Source of the DNA: JBBIQH01 sp964475945
GTDB lineage: Archaea; Thermoproteota; Nitrososphaeria; Nitrososphaerales; Nitrosocaldaceae
DNA: 64,000 nt
Direction: 5' to 3'
NCBI GenBank assembly: GCA_964475945.1
Contig: CAYYYF010000002.1
Location: forward strand, 62,001-126,000
Positions within the stretch are counted from its first letter, which is position 1. Every line of letters begins with the position of its first letter. This document shows, in pieces, positions 8,842 through 16,687 of this stretch. The notes under the pieces were generated by a model that saw nothing but the letters and a program-made list of their open reading frames with translations, did not search any database and was not told the DNA's origin. The translations under genes were made by a program, and so were the position numbers.

Positions 8842-9335
8842 GTAAGAGGAAGGAGCATTACCTATCAAAGAGTGATATAGATAGCATAGTAGAGAGGGCA
8901 AGGAGAGAATGGGGCATAGACATAAAGAGACCAAAGGTATTAAAGATAATAGATGCTAGAGGCTCTAGCCTTGTGGTTGGTGATGAGTTTATAGCTATAA
9001 TAAAGAGTATTGATGATAACAAAACTGTAATCCTACCGTTCCTGGCATCAAAGTACTCCTTTCTATCATTATTCCCCAGTGTAGTGGTTGATATGGGTGC
9101 TGTAAAGTATATATGCAATGGTGCAGATGTCATGAGACCTGGTATAGTAGCCATGGATGAGTTCAGTAAGGGTGCAGTTGTTACAGTCAAGGATACGAAC
9201 TACTCCAAGTACATAGCAGTTGGTATAGCATTAACCAGTAGTAATGAAGCAAAGGAGATGAGCAAAGGTGCAGTGATACATAATATGCATTATATAGGAG
9301 ATGAGGTATGGCAGTTATATAAGAATATCTCATGA
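8838..9335 (+). CDS. PUA-domain protein, 165 aa (translation/RNA-binding type)
   Basis: The C-terminal 80 residues match a PUA domain: GAVKYICNGADVMRPGI followed by KGAVVTVKD and KYIAVGIAL, as seen in archaeal MCT-1/Tma20-like proteins and tRNA-modifying enzymes. The N-terminal half (residues 1-80) is an alpha/beta pre-PUA region. Such proteins bind structured RNA; in eukaryotes the relatives take part in ribosome recycling and initiation. It starts with TTG overlapping the hom stop, so the two genes are probably translationally coupled although not functionally related. Confidence 0.8.
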   Translation: MSKRKEHYLSKSDIDSIVERARREWGIDIKRPKVLKIIDARGSSLVVGDEFIAIIKSIDDNKTVILPFLASKYSFLSLFPSVVVDMGAVKYICNGADVMRPGIVAMDEFSKGAVVTVKDTNYSKYIAVGIALTSSNEAKEMSKGAVIHNMHYIGDEVWQLYKNIS

Positions 9336-9370
9336 TTTTATAAATATTAGAATTTTGGTACTATTTACTT

Positions 9371-9979
9371 CTATAGTCTTATTGACTCCTCTCTACAACC
9401 ATTACTTGTTATGGTAAGCATATCTACGCCATCACCACTTGCAGCATCCCTTGCTACTGCAGCCTTGATAGACCTTATTGCAAGATCCCTTGCCTCATGT
9501 TCACTCATACCTTGCATATAAGAACTCTCTATAACACCTATAGCCATCTCAGCACCACTACCTACTGCAGCATAATCATCTGGTAGTATCGAACCTATGG
9601 GATCTAGGGTGTATATTGCAGGCTTATTTATATAAGGATCTATACCACCAATTATTATCTGTGTTAGAAATGGAAAATACCTTCTCTCAAAGAGCATTAC
9701 GGAGATCAATTTCCCTATTGAGTTAGGTGGCACCTCCCTCCTTAGCTCTATAGCTCTTAGCCTTGCCAATGCCTCTACTTGCCTCATGAGTATCTGCATA
9801 TCTGCTACCAAGCCTGCACATGCTGCCCCTATTCTCTCTGTTATCTTGAATACCTTCTTTCCACTCTTACTTACTACATAGTTACCGAAGGATACCCTCT
9901 TCTCTGCTGCTAGTATAACTCCATCAGCAAAGGTTATACCTACTGCTGTTGCCCCGGGCATGAATTGCTCAAATGCCAT
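9371..9979 (-). CDS. psmB: Proteasome beta-type subunit lacking the catalytic N-terminal Thr
   Basis: Beta subunits form the inner rings of the 20S proteasome. The fold is clear: GITFADGVILAAEKR with the Asp17 and Lys33 equivalents, GSGAEMAIGV, and ARDAASGDGVD near the C-terminus. In active subunits autocleavage after Gly exposes Thr1 (Gly-Thr-Thr-x-Val-Gly). Here the start is MPGATAVGI: Ala10 stands where Thr1 would be. The subunit should therefore be non-catalytic and structural, working with another beta subunit elsewhere, as in other archaea with two beta types. A Shine-Dalgarno site lies inside the end of the upstream NHL gene. Confidence 0.92.
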   Translation of the reverse strand: MAFEQFMPGATAVGITFADGVILAAEKRVSFGNYVVSKSGKKVFKITERIGAACAGLVADMQILMRQVEALARLRAIELRREVPPNSIGKLISVMLFERRYFPFLTQIIIGGIDPYINKPAIYTLDPIGSILPDDYAAVGSGAEMAIGVIESSYMQGMSEHEARDLAIRSIKAAVARDAASGDGVDMLTITSNGCREESIRL

Positions 9980-9985
9980 GCAACT

Positions 9986-10940
9986 CTATCCTCCTAACTT
10001 AAATTTAGTCTTTTCTACTGCCTTGCTAGAATATAGTATTACCATTGATACAGCAAGTGCAAGAACCAATGGATAGTAATCAATGAACTCTGGTATAACT
10101 GCTATCTTTGCTGTAGTAAACTTTCCGTTAGTAGTAGAGTCTAATATGCTTACATTAACTGTCCATTCCCCTTCCCTGCTCGGAGTAAATACATCCTCTG
10201 CCACATTATCTACAGAGGGTATGCTTACATCTCTAGCAGTATTGCCATTAGGATCTACCCATACAAACCTTACAGTAGCATCTGAGTCTAAGGTAACCCT
10301 TGCCTTCACCTCTTCCCCTATGTTAATAACACTCCCATTACTTAATGATAATGAATCTTTGTATAAAACTAATTGCATTCTGTTAATAGAGATTATCTGT
10401 ATTCTGTTGTTTGCTGTATCAGCAACTATTATCCTTCCCTTGCTATCCACTGCTACACCANNNNNNNNNNNNNNNNNNNNNNNNNNNNNNNNNNNNNNNN
10501 NNNNNNNNNNNNNNNNNNNNNNNNNNNNNNNNNNNNNNNNNNNNNNNNNNNNNNNNNNNNTATGAACCAAATGAGAATAGGAAGTTACCGCTGCTATCAA
10601 ATACCTGCACTCTATTGTTTGCTGTATCAGCAACTATTATCCTTCCCTTGCTATCCACTGCAAGACTGTGAGGCACCTTGAACTCTGCTTTACCATCACC
10701 ATATGAACCAAATGAGAATAGGAAGTTACCGCTGCTATCAAATACCTGCACTCTATCATTACCTTGGTCAGCAACTATTATGTTACCGTTTCTATCTACT
10801 GCTACTCCACTAGGGCCTATGAACTCTCCTTGCTTAGTGCCATATGAACCGAACATATGTAGTAAATTAAATCCTTGCGAGTAAGCATCTATTGAAGATA
10901 CTAATGCAAGAATTACTACTAAAATTAGTATAGTATACAT
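9986..10940 (-). CDS. NHL-repeat secreted, membrane-anchored protein, interrupted by an assembly gap
   Basis: The N-terminus is a signal peptide (MYTILILVVILALVSS...). It is followed by NHL beta-propeller repeats of 47 residues, each with GVAVD or SLAVD, then NGNIIVAD or KGRIIVAD, and NDRVQVFD or NNRVQVFD. After the gap come part of one more repeat, an Ig-like region (VKARVTLDSDATVRF, GEWTVNVSI) and a C-terminal membrane helix, giving a cell-surface propeller. The two sides of the 100-N run are in different frames, but this is explained if the true gap is 33 bases plus multiples of 141. It probably binds carbohydrate or protein outside the cell; the ligand is unknown. Confidence 0.8.
9988..9993 (-). 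promoter_or_regulatory. Shine-Dalgarno site for the proteasome beta gene
   Basis: On the minus strand GGAGGA precedes the ATG at 9979 by about eight bases. It overlaps the final Gly codons and stop of the NHL-repeat gene, suggesting cotranscription and translational coupling of the two. Confidence 0.55.
10407..10843 (-). repeat. Tandem 141-bp repeats coding NHL blades
   Basis: The block beginning TATGAACCAAATGAGAATAG occurs at 10561 and again at 10702, 141 bases apart (47 codons). The block TTGTTTGCTGTATCAGCAAC occurs at 10407 and 10615. Copies are nearly identical at DNA level, so the repeat number may vary by recombination and be under-represented in the assembly. Confidence 0.85.
10461..10560. 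other. Assembly gap of 100 N
   Basis: A run of exactly 100 N, a conventional placeholder for unknown length. It lies within near-identical tandem repeats, which explains the assembly break. Repeat phase on both sides predicts a true length of 33 + 141n bases. Confidence 0.98.
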
Positions 10941-11032
10941 GAGTAAGTATCTACTAAGACCAGTTAAAAATATTTCTCTATAACATTATTAAATTAAATT
11001 AAATTAAAAAAGAAAATAAGGTTATTAACTAG

Positions 11033-13144
11033 TTATGGTGTCTTTACTGGATTCTCAAGTGTAGCATACCAGTTTGCGTTAGGTAATGCGAGAACACCCA
11101 TTCCGCCCCAACTGTCTATATCAACATCACCAGCAATAACTGGCTCATTACCACTAAGATCAACTACTCTTAATACTGGTGTGAACTTTGCTGTAACGTA
11201 TGCATACAAGCCTCCACCCTGCTTATAGCCATAGGTTACACCATGAGTACCTGGAAATCCTGGTAGCACAAACTTCTGGTATCCCTTTGGATCATCATAG
11301 TTCAACTTTATAACAGTTATTGCAGCCTTGCCAGCATCACCAAACAACCCTGGTAGACCTCCAGAGTTTGCTTGCACCAGCCACTTACCATCTGGGCTTA
11401 TAGGTGCCTGTATAGGTACACCATTAACCGATATTATATCTACAAGTTTTGCATTAGAAGGTCCTCCTACTGCAGAGCCTATATCATAGAGTATCAACCT
11501 ACCCTGTAATAGATCCTTGTGATTCAATGATATCCATGATGTTGCCCAGTATCTATGCCCTTTTATCTCTGGGCCTATATATGATGCTATTGGTATACCT
11601 GGACCTAACTTATCATCTGGATTATCGGTAGTAAGATCTGGCAGCTCTGCTACATTCTGTACAAATAACTCTTTACCAGTACCATTCTCTGCATCAAACT
11701 GCAATACTGCTATATAATTGGCCATGTGATATGGTGCAGCAATAAGGTTATCCTTAGTCATCCAGAATCCATGTGGACCAGCCATTGGTATACTTGCTGG
11801 TATACTCTTCTTCTCTACCTGCTCTGGTGGTATATTTGGATCAAATGCTTGTTGAGCATTAATTGCAACAAACCTTGACTCCCCATTTATACCTGTTAGT
11901 ATCCACTTATTGTTTGAACTAACCACTATATGTGCTGGATCATTACCTACCTGTATGTAGTTCTTAACTATCTGCTTTGTTGCAGTATCTATTATAGTTA
12001 TGTAGTCATCATGCCAGTTTGTCTGTGCTATATACTTACCATCTACAGATTCCCATAGATTGTGGGGATTATTCAAGCCTTGGGTTATCTTTGTCTTAAC
12101 CTTCCACGTGCTAGCATCAACCACAACTATAGAGCCTGGCCATGGTTTACCCAACTTACCAGTAGGATCTTTTGCCAAAGGAGCTGCATCAAACTGAGCA
12201 TCTATCCATACCTCACCCACTCCAGGTGTTGATGGAGGAGCCTTAAACTCATCCCTATGAGAGGGCCATGGACCAGGGCTATATAACCATGGTGCAAACT
12301 TTTGAATAGTAAAGTCATTTGACCCAGTACCTTTCTCACCAGTTATAGCATTCAATGGTACACCAGCAGATATTATACCAGTCATGTATGGATGTATTGC
12401 ACATACATATACATATATACCAGCATCAGGCTTGAATACTGGTGATCTATTCCCTGGTGCAAGTATTGTGAATGTCTTTGCTGTATACTCTGGATCTTGG
12501 TTAAGCTGTAGATCAGTTATCCTTGTTACAAATGTTATTGTATGCACAGAAGCAGTCTCACTTGCATCCCATATTATTGGGCTACCTGGGTTTACCTGCA
12601 TTGCTGTTGGCATGAACCATGGGACAAACTCTGATACAACTATTGTCCTTGGCATCTCCTCTTCTGGTAACTCACCAGTTGTTGCTCTTGTCTGATAGTA
12701 TACAGTTACAGTAGCACTGAATTGTTCTCCAGCACCATTATATAACTCTACTTGGAGAGCGTTGTTGAATGCAAATGAGCCTTCAGTACCAACATTCCTA
12801 TAAACTTCGGCATCAAACTCCATTCCACTCAACTCATTTGCGCCTGTGAAAGGTTCACCTGCTGCAAATGAACCCTTTGGATGAAGTATTACAACATGAA
12901 CATTCTTATCTGCTTTGAATGTCAACCTACCTGCATAGACTACATTCTCTTGAAGAGTTAGAACCTTGACTGCTTGGTGACTCTCATGCCCAGATATCCA
13001 CGCATGAGGCTCAGATGTTAACTGCTTTGTCTCGATGACCCTCTTTATCCTTGCCGCCTCAATATTCTGTAATGCAATAGGAGCAACAAGGAAACCTACT
13101 ACTGTAATTGCAGCAACTATTGTAGCAAGTACAGTCCTATTCAT
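11033..13144 (-). CDS. Extracellular cupredoxin / His-rich beta-propeller fusion, 703 aa
   Basis: Residues 1-30 are a signal peptide or anchor. Residues 45-155 form a beta-rich domain. Residues 165-262 form a cupredoxin with type-1 copper ligands His201, Cys248, His251 and Met254 (CAIHPYM). Residues 300-700 are a YVTN/NosZ/SBP56-like beta-propeller with GSIVVVDASTWKV and ITIIDTATKQIV blades. Histidines recur at blade tops: PHN (361), NWH (378), PAH (405), GPHG (458), PYH (473), GHRYW (530) and GTHG (634). In nitrous oxide reductase similar propeller histidines hold the CuZ cluster, but there the cupredoxin is C-terminal; here the order is reversed. It is probably a periplasm-side redox enzyme or electron carrier. 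The reaction is unknown. Confidence 0.82.
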   Translation of the reverse strand: MNRTVLATIVAAITVVGFLVAPIALQNIEAARIKRVIETKQLTSEPHAWISGHESHQAVKVLTLQENVVYAGRLTFKADKNVHVVILHPKGSFAAGEPFTGANELSGMEFDAEVYRNVGTEGSFAFNNALQVELYNGAGEQFSATVTVYYQTRATTGELPEEEMPRTIVVSEFVPWFMPTAMQVNPGSPIIWDASETASVHTITFVTRITDLQLNQDPEYTAKTFTILAPGNRSPVFKPDAGIYVYVCAIHPYMTGIISAGVPLNAITGEKGTGSNDFTIQKFAPWLYSPGPWPSHRDEFKAPPSTPGVGEVWIDAQFDAAPLAKDPTGKLGKPWPGSIVVVDASTWKVKTKITQGLNNPHNLWESVDGKYIAQTNWHDDYITIIDTATKQIVKNYIQVGNDPAHIVVSSNNKWILTGINGESRFVAINAQQAFDPNIPPEQVEKKSIPASIPMAGPHGFWMTKDNLIAAPYHMANYIAVLQFDAENGTGKELFVQNVAELPDLTTDNPDDKLGPGIPIASYIGPEIKGHRYWATSWISLNHKDLLQGRLILYDIGSAVGGPSNAKLVDIISVNGVPIQAPISPDGKWLVQANSGGLPGLFGDAGKAAITVIKLNYDDPKGYQKFVLPGFPGTHGVTYGYKQGGGLYAYVTAKFTPVLRVVDLSGNEPVIAGDVDIDSWGGMGVLALPNANWYATLENPVKTP

Positions 13145-13166
13145 CGCATACCATTATATTGTTACC

Positions 13167-13178
13167 CTATATAATATT
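13167..13178 (-). promoter_or_regulatory. Putative TATA box for the cupredoxin-propeller gene
   Basis: On the minus strand AATATTATATAG lies about 23-34 bases before the ATG at 13144, consistent with a leaderless transcript. The 98-base space upstream of the gene is AT-rich and holds no other reading frame. Confidence 0.5.
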
Positions 13179-13243
13179 TTCGTGTTATATCCTTAGTTTT
13201 TTAGCATTATTATTTACAATAATAAGGTATATAATCAAATAAT

Positions 13244-14125
13244 CTAAATTATTTGATCAAATCTTTTCATAACATATCCTATCTCATCTATCATATCTGT
13301 AGGCATTATATGCAATCCAAATCTGTTGTATGCATTAAGGCCAGCAAGCCCGTTTATATACACGCCTGCGATGGATGCATTTAATGGACTTAAGCCTTTA
13401 GCAAGTAACCCAGCCGTTAAGCCAGAGAGTATATCCCCAGTACCCCCAACTGTCATTGCAGGAGTATGTAGATTATTAATGAATATACTCTTACCATCTG
13501 AGATAACATCTATCCATCCTTTGAGTAGTATCGTTACACCATACTTACTTGCATGCTCCTTAACATTCTTTATCCTCTCCTCTATGCTATTACCAGCATC
13601 TAACCCAAATAATCTCTTGAACTCTCCAGCATGAGGAGTTAGCACAACCTCCCTATCCTTAACAGCAGGTAGTATATCACTTATCAATGCGCTTGCATCA
13701 AGCACTATCTTAGCATTATGCTCACTTATTAGATCAATAACCAACTGCTTCAATGCATCAGACGTTGCTATGCTAAGACCCATGCCAATCGCTGCTGCAT
13801 CAACATGCTTTGGTAGCATCTTCATTAATCTATTCACACTACCTTTGGTTAACCTTGCATCTGGTAATGGCAGTACTATTATGCTTGGTGTATATGCCCT
13901 TAATGCTACTGCTATACTCTCTGGCACTGCTGTATAAACTAGATCAACTCCACCCCTATATGCTGCTAGTGATGCTAACAATGGAGCGCCATGGTATATC
14001 TTGCTACCTCCAACTATAAGCACGGTACCATTATCACCCTTCTTTGATCTAGAGCTTCTAGGGGGTATTATGGATGCTATTATATGCTCATTTATCTCAT
14101 CAGCTATGCTCATTCCACTTACCAT
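13244..14125 (-). CDS. nnrD: ADP-dependent NAD(P)H-hydrate dehydratase
   Basis: Repairs damaged NAD(P)H hydrates, using ADP as the phosphate-donor cofactor. The ribokinase-like fold shows NGTVLIVGGSKIYHGAP at the N-terminus, DLVYTAVPES, AAIGMGLS, VLTPHAGEFKRLFG, and the anion-hole and catalytic Asp motif VGGTGDILSG. At 293 aa it is the C-terminal YjeF domain alone, without the epimerase half found in many bacteria and archaea. The gene lies 13 bases after trmI in the same direction. Confidence 0.93.
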   Translation of the reverse strand: MVSGMSIADEINEHIIASIIPPRSSRSKKGDNGTVLIVGGSKIYHGAPLLASLAAYRGGVDLVYTAVPESIAVALRAYTPSIIVLPLPDARLTKGSVNRLMKMLPKHVDAAAIGMGLSIATSDALKQLVIDLISEHNAKIVLDASALISDILPAVKDREVVLTPHAGEFKRLFGLDAGNSIEERIKNVKEHASKYGVTILLKGWIDVISDGKSIFINNLHTPAMTVGGTGDILSGLTAGLLAKGLSPLNASIAGVYINGLAGLNAYNRFGLHIMPTDMIDEIGYVMKRFDQII

Positions 14126-14138
14126 TTAGAATCTTAAT

Positions 14139-14945
14139 CTACGGATAAACCTTCCTAGCAAATGCTAGATATGCTGTATGTCCAACCATTCTGAACATTG
14201 GCCTGCTCATACCTTCCCTAGCCTCTATATGCCTTATCATTATCTCAGTGAACTCTAGATCTATGAAGTTGCTTGCTTTTAATGCTGTAGCAAATCGCTC
14301 GAGTTGGTTCATAGTGGGACATATTGCACATAGAGGGGCACTACCATTTAATGCACTGTATACGTTGTTTACAACATTCCATGGCTCACCCATATCTATT
14401 ACTGCAGCATCAATATCCTTAACATCTATACTCTCTCTAGCATCTTTGCTTATTATTGTAACATAATCATCAAGCCCTAACTTGCTTATATTCCTTCTTG
14501 CTATCTGTATGAATTCATCTCTTATCTCATACGAGTATACATGACCATAAGGCTTTACTATACTTGCTAGGAAGGTTGTAAGTGCTCCACTCCCTAAGCC
14601 TATCTCTAGAACCTTTGCTCCTGACTGCAAGCCTAGTCTAGATGCCATATATCCCATATCCTTTGGGTATACTATCTGCGTCCTCCTCTCGCTCTTCATA
14701 ACCACATCATACGTTAATGGTTTAAGCAAGTATACCCTCTTACCAAGGCTACTCTCTATGTAAGAGCCATAACTCTTCCCTATTGTGCTACCAATATCTA
14801 TTATGCCTATATGTGTATGCATAACCTTATTCCTCTCAACTTTGACTAACCATGAACGTTTTACAGTATGTAAGAGTATGTAATGACCCTCTTGAATGGA
14901 GTTATCGTTCTCACTACTCTTATCATCATTACTACTATAACTCAT
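14139..14945 (-). CDS. trmI: tRNA (adenine-58-N1)-methyltransferase
   Basis: SAM-dependent enzyme that makes m1A58 (and m1A57 in archaea) in the tRNA T-loop, important for thermal stability. After an acidic, Ser/Asn-rich N-terminus come the small beta domain (residues 25-85) and the Rossmann domain with VLEIGLGSGALTTFLA (SAM binding), YSYEIRDEF and AAVIDMGEPWNV. Length fits archaeal TrmI. The gene is followed by nnrD and preceded by a Cys-rich small gene on the same strand. Confidence 0.94.
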   Translation of the reverse strand: MSYSSNDDKSSENDNSIQEGHYILLHTVKRSWLVKVERNKVMHTHIGIIDIGSTIGKSYGSYIESSLGKRVYLLKPLTYDVVMKSERRTQIVYPKDMGYMASRLGLQSGAKVLEIGLGSGALTTFLASIVKPYGHVYSYEIRDEFIQIARRNISKLGLDDYVTIISKDARESIDVKDIDAAVIDMGEPWNVVNNVYSALNGSAPLCAICPTMNQLERFATALKASNFIDLEFTEIMIRHIEAREGMSRPMFRMVGHTAYLAFARKVYP

Positions 14946-14990
14946 AACATACTCTGCACTTGCTATTTGTATTTAATTCTATTCCCTAGC

Positions 14991-15290
14991 TTAAACAGCA
15001 TCATCACCAATTATCTTTGCTGCTTTACCCTTTAACTTAATATCTATCTTAAAATCGTCTGGCGTTAATGTATCCCTTGTACGCCTCTTTATTACAAGTC
15101 CACACTTACCTGCAGCAAGCAACTTACCTCTAACACAGCTTGCATATGCACATGATGCTCCTAAGCACTCTTGCTCTAACCAATCACACCATATAACACT
15201 TCCTTTATATCTTAAGACATTCTTACCGCACTTGAACCATGTACACTTGGCCCAACAGTTACCATCCTTATCTGGTCCTTCAACCTTCAT
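14991..15290 (-). CDS. Cysteine-rich small protein, 99 aa, unknown
   Basis: Nine cysteines occur within residues 12-63 (patterns NCWAKC, WFKCGK, WCDWLEQEC, SCAYASC, GKCG), followed by a basic, cysteine-free tail. The spacing suggests one or two metal sites, such as zinc or an iron-sulfur cluster. No known family can be named. It sits before trmI on the same strand with a 45-base gap and may be cotranscribed with it. Confidence 0.65.
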   Translation of the reverse strand: MKVEGPDKDGNCWAKCTWFKCGKNVLRYKGSVIWCDWLEQECLGASCAYASCVRGKLLAAGKCGLVIKRRTRDTLTPDDFKIDIKLKGKAAKIIGDDAV

Positions 15291-15376
15291 ACCTATTATG
15301 CTAATTTACAGCATACTAGTAAAAATAATTTTCTATTAGTGATATAGTTAAATCTATCCACCTTGCTTATAGATAC

Positions 15377-15778
15377 ATGGGTAACTATATAATGCGTATA
15401 GCAAGTGATGAGTTTGAGGCTAGTGTGTTCAGTAAAAAGGCATATTATACAGCGATGAGGAGGAGATGGAGTAAAGGCACAAAGATACTATTTGTCAAGA
15501 AAAGTCCTCAAGGAGACTCATTCATAGGCTATGCTATAGTTGATAGAGTGTTAAACATAGAGGAGATGGATATTAATGATAAGAGGTTCTGCCTAGAGAA
15601 TGCATGGAGTAACAAGATAGTATTCAGCAGATTGGTTAGATTAGAGCCACCTGTATTAGTAAAGAATACAGTTGTAGGTAAATGGCCACAGAAGGGTGCT
15701 CTTTTACATGGTGCACCTATAAGTAATGAGGATCTTAATACGATAGTAGAGTTGGCTAGCATAAGGATAAATTATTAA
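15377..15778 (+). CDS. EVE/PUA-like small protein, 133 aa (tentative)
   Basis: The motif KGTKILFVKKSPQGDSFIGYAIVDRV resembles the beta-barrel core of EVE and ASCH-type PUA-fold proteins, which bind modified bases or RNA. The rest (LENAWSNKIVFSRLVRL, then KGALLHGAPIS) also fits a small barrel. A short basic patch RRRWSKG precedes the barrel. It is a single gene between divergent and convergent units. The family call is tentative. Confidence 0.55.
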   Translation: MGNYIMRIASDEFEASVFSKKAYYTAMRRRWSKGTKILFVKKSPQGDSFIGYAIVDRVLNIEEMDINDKRFCLENAWSNKIVFSRLVRLEPPVLVKNTVVGKWPQKGALLHGAPISNEDLNTIVELASIRINY

Positions 15779-15827
15779 TATATAAAGCATAATAGCTGCT
15801 ATGATGCTAGTGCTTAACTATCTTAAA

Positions 15828-15840
15828 CTTTATATTTAAA
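15828..15840 (+). promoter_or_regulatory. Putative TATA box for the MoxR-VWA pair
   Basis: ACTTTATATTTAA lies 24-36 bases upstream of the ATG at 15864, the geometry of a leaderless archaeal promoter. Confidence 0.5.
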
Positions 15841-15863
15841 CAGATATAGAATTAATGGTGTAG

Positions 15864-16664
15864 ATGCTTCAGGCAGAACCAATATACATAGATTGGAACA
15901 ACTCCCTTGATATACTTAATAGTGCTTACAATGCAGGCTTGTTTGTACTTATAATAGGGGCTAAAGGCACAGGTAAGACAACCCTAGTTAGAAAGTTTGC
16001 ACATATGCATATGAAGGAACTATACACCATAAACTTCTCCTTGCGCACTAGGGAGAGTCATCTTATAGGTATGCAGACTATAAGCAATGGTAATGTTGAG
16101 TTTGTAGAAGGATTACTTATAAAATCAATGAGGAGTGGCTCTATGCTATATCTGGATGAGTTGAATGCTGCTGAGGCTGATGTACTCCTAAGGTTGGATG
16201 AGGCACTAGATGATAGGAGGCAGATAGTTCTTAAAGAAGCAGGAGGAGAGGTTGTAAGGGCTAGAGAGAACTGGTTTGTTATAGCAACCATAAACCCGTT
16301 ATCGCATATGGGTACTAAGGAGTTGCCCCCTCAATTACTTAGCAGATTCCCTGTAAGGATAAGAATGGAGTACCCTCCATCAGATATAGAGTTGAGGATA
16401 GTTAAGGCCCATGTTCAGTTGGATGTTAGAGAGGAAGAGGTAGTAAGGAAGGCAATAAAGTTAGCGAATACCCTTAGAGAGGCTGCGTCTGTAGAGGAGT
16501 TATACTACAGCCCAAGCATAAGGGAGAGCATAGCATTCGCAAAGTTGATTAAGCAAGGTAAAGATGCAAAGACTGCTGCCGAGGTAGTATTTGCTAATGT
16601 GTATGAACAATGGGGAGGTACTGAATACAGGAAGGTTATGGATATAATAACCTCATTGTTTTAA
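15864..16664 (+). CDS. MoxR/CbbQ-type AAA+ ATPase, 266 aa
   Basis: AAA+ ATPase with Walker A GAKGTGKTT (about residues 33-41), Walker B MLYLDELN, sensor-1 FVIATINP and an arginine-finger region LLSRFPVRI. The short form without long insertions is like CbbQ, NorQ and GvpN. With VWA partners, such ATPases remodel or insert metal into enzymes (Rubisco, NO reductase, methanol dehydrogenase). The VWA gene follows 23 bases downstream, so this is a classic two-gene module. The target enzyme is unknown; nearby genes give no clear candidate. Confidence 0.9.
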   Translation: MLQAEPIYIDWNNSLDILNSAYNAGLFVLIIGAKGTGKTTLVRKFAHMHMKELYTINFSLRTRESHLIGMQTISNGNVEFVEGLLIKSMRSGSMLYLDELNAAEADVLLRLDEALDDRRQIVLKEAGGEVVRARENWFVIATINPLSHMGTKELPPQLLSRFPVRIRMEYPPSDIELRIVKAHVQLDVREEEVVRKAIKLANTLREAASVEELYYSPSIRESIAFAKLIKQGKDAKTAAEVVFANVYEQWGGTEYRKVMDIITSLF

Positions 16665-16687
16665 TATCAGATTCGGTAATCTAATCT

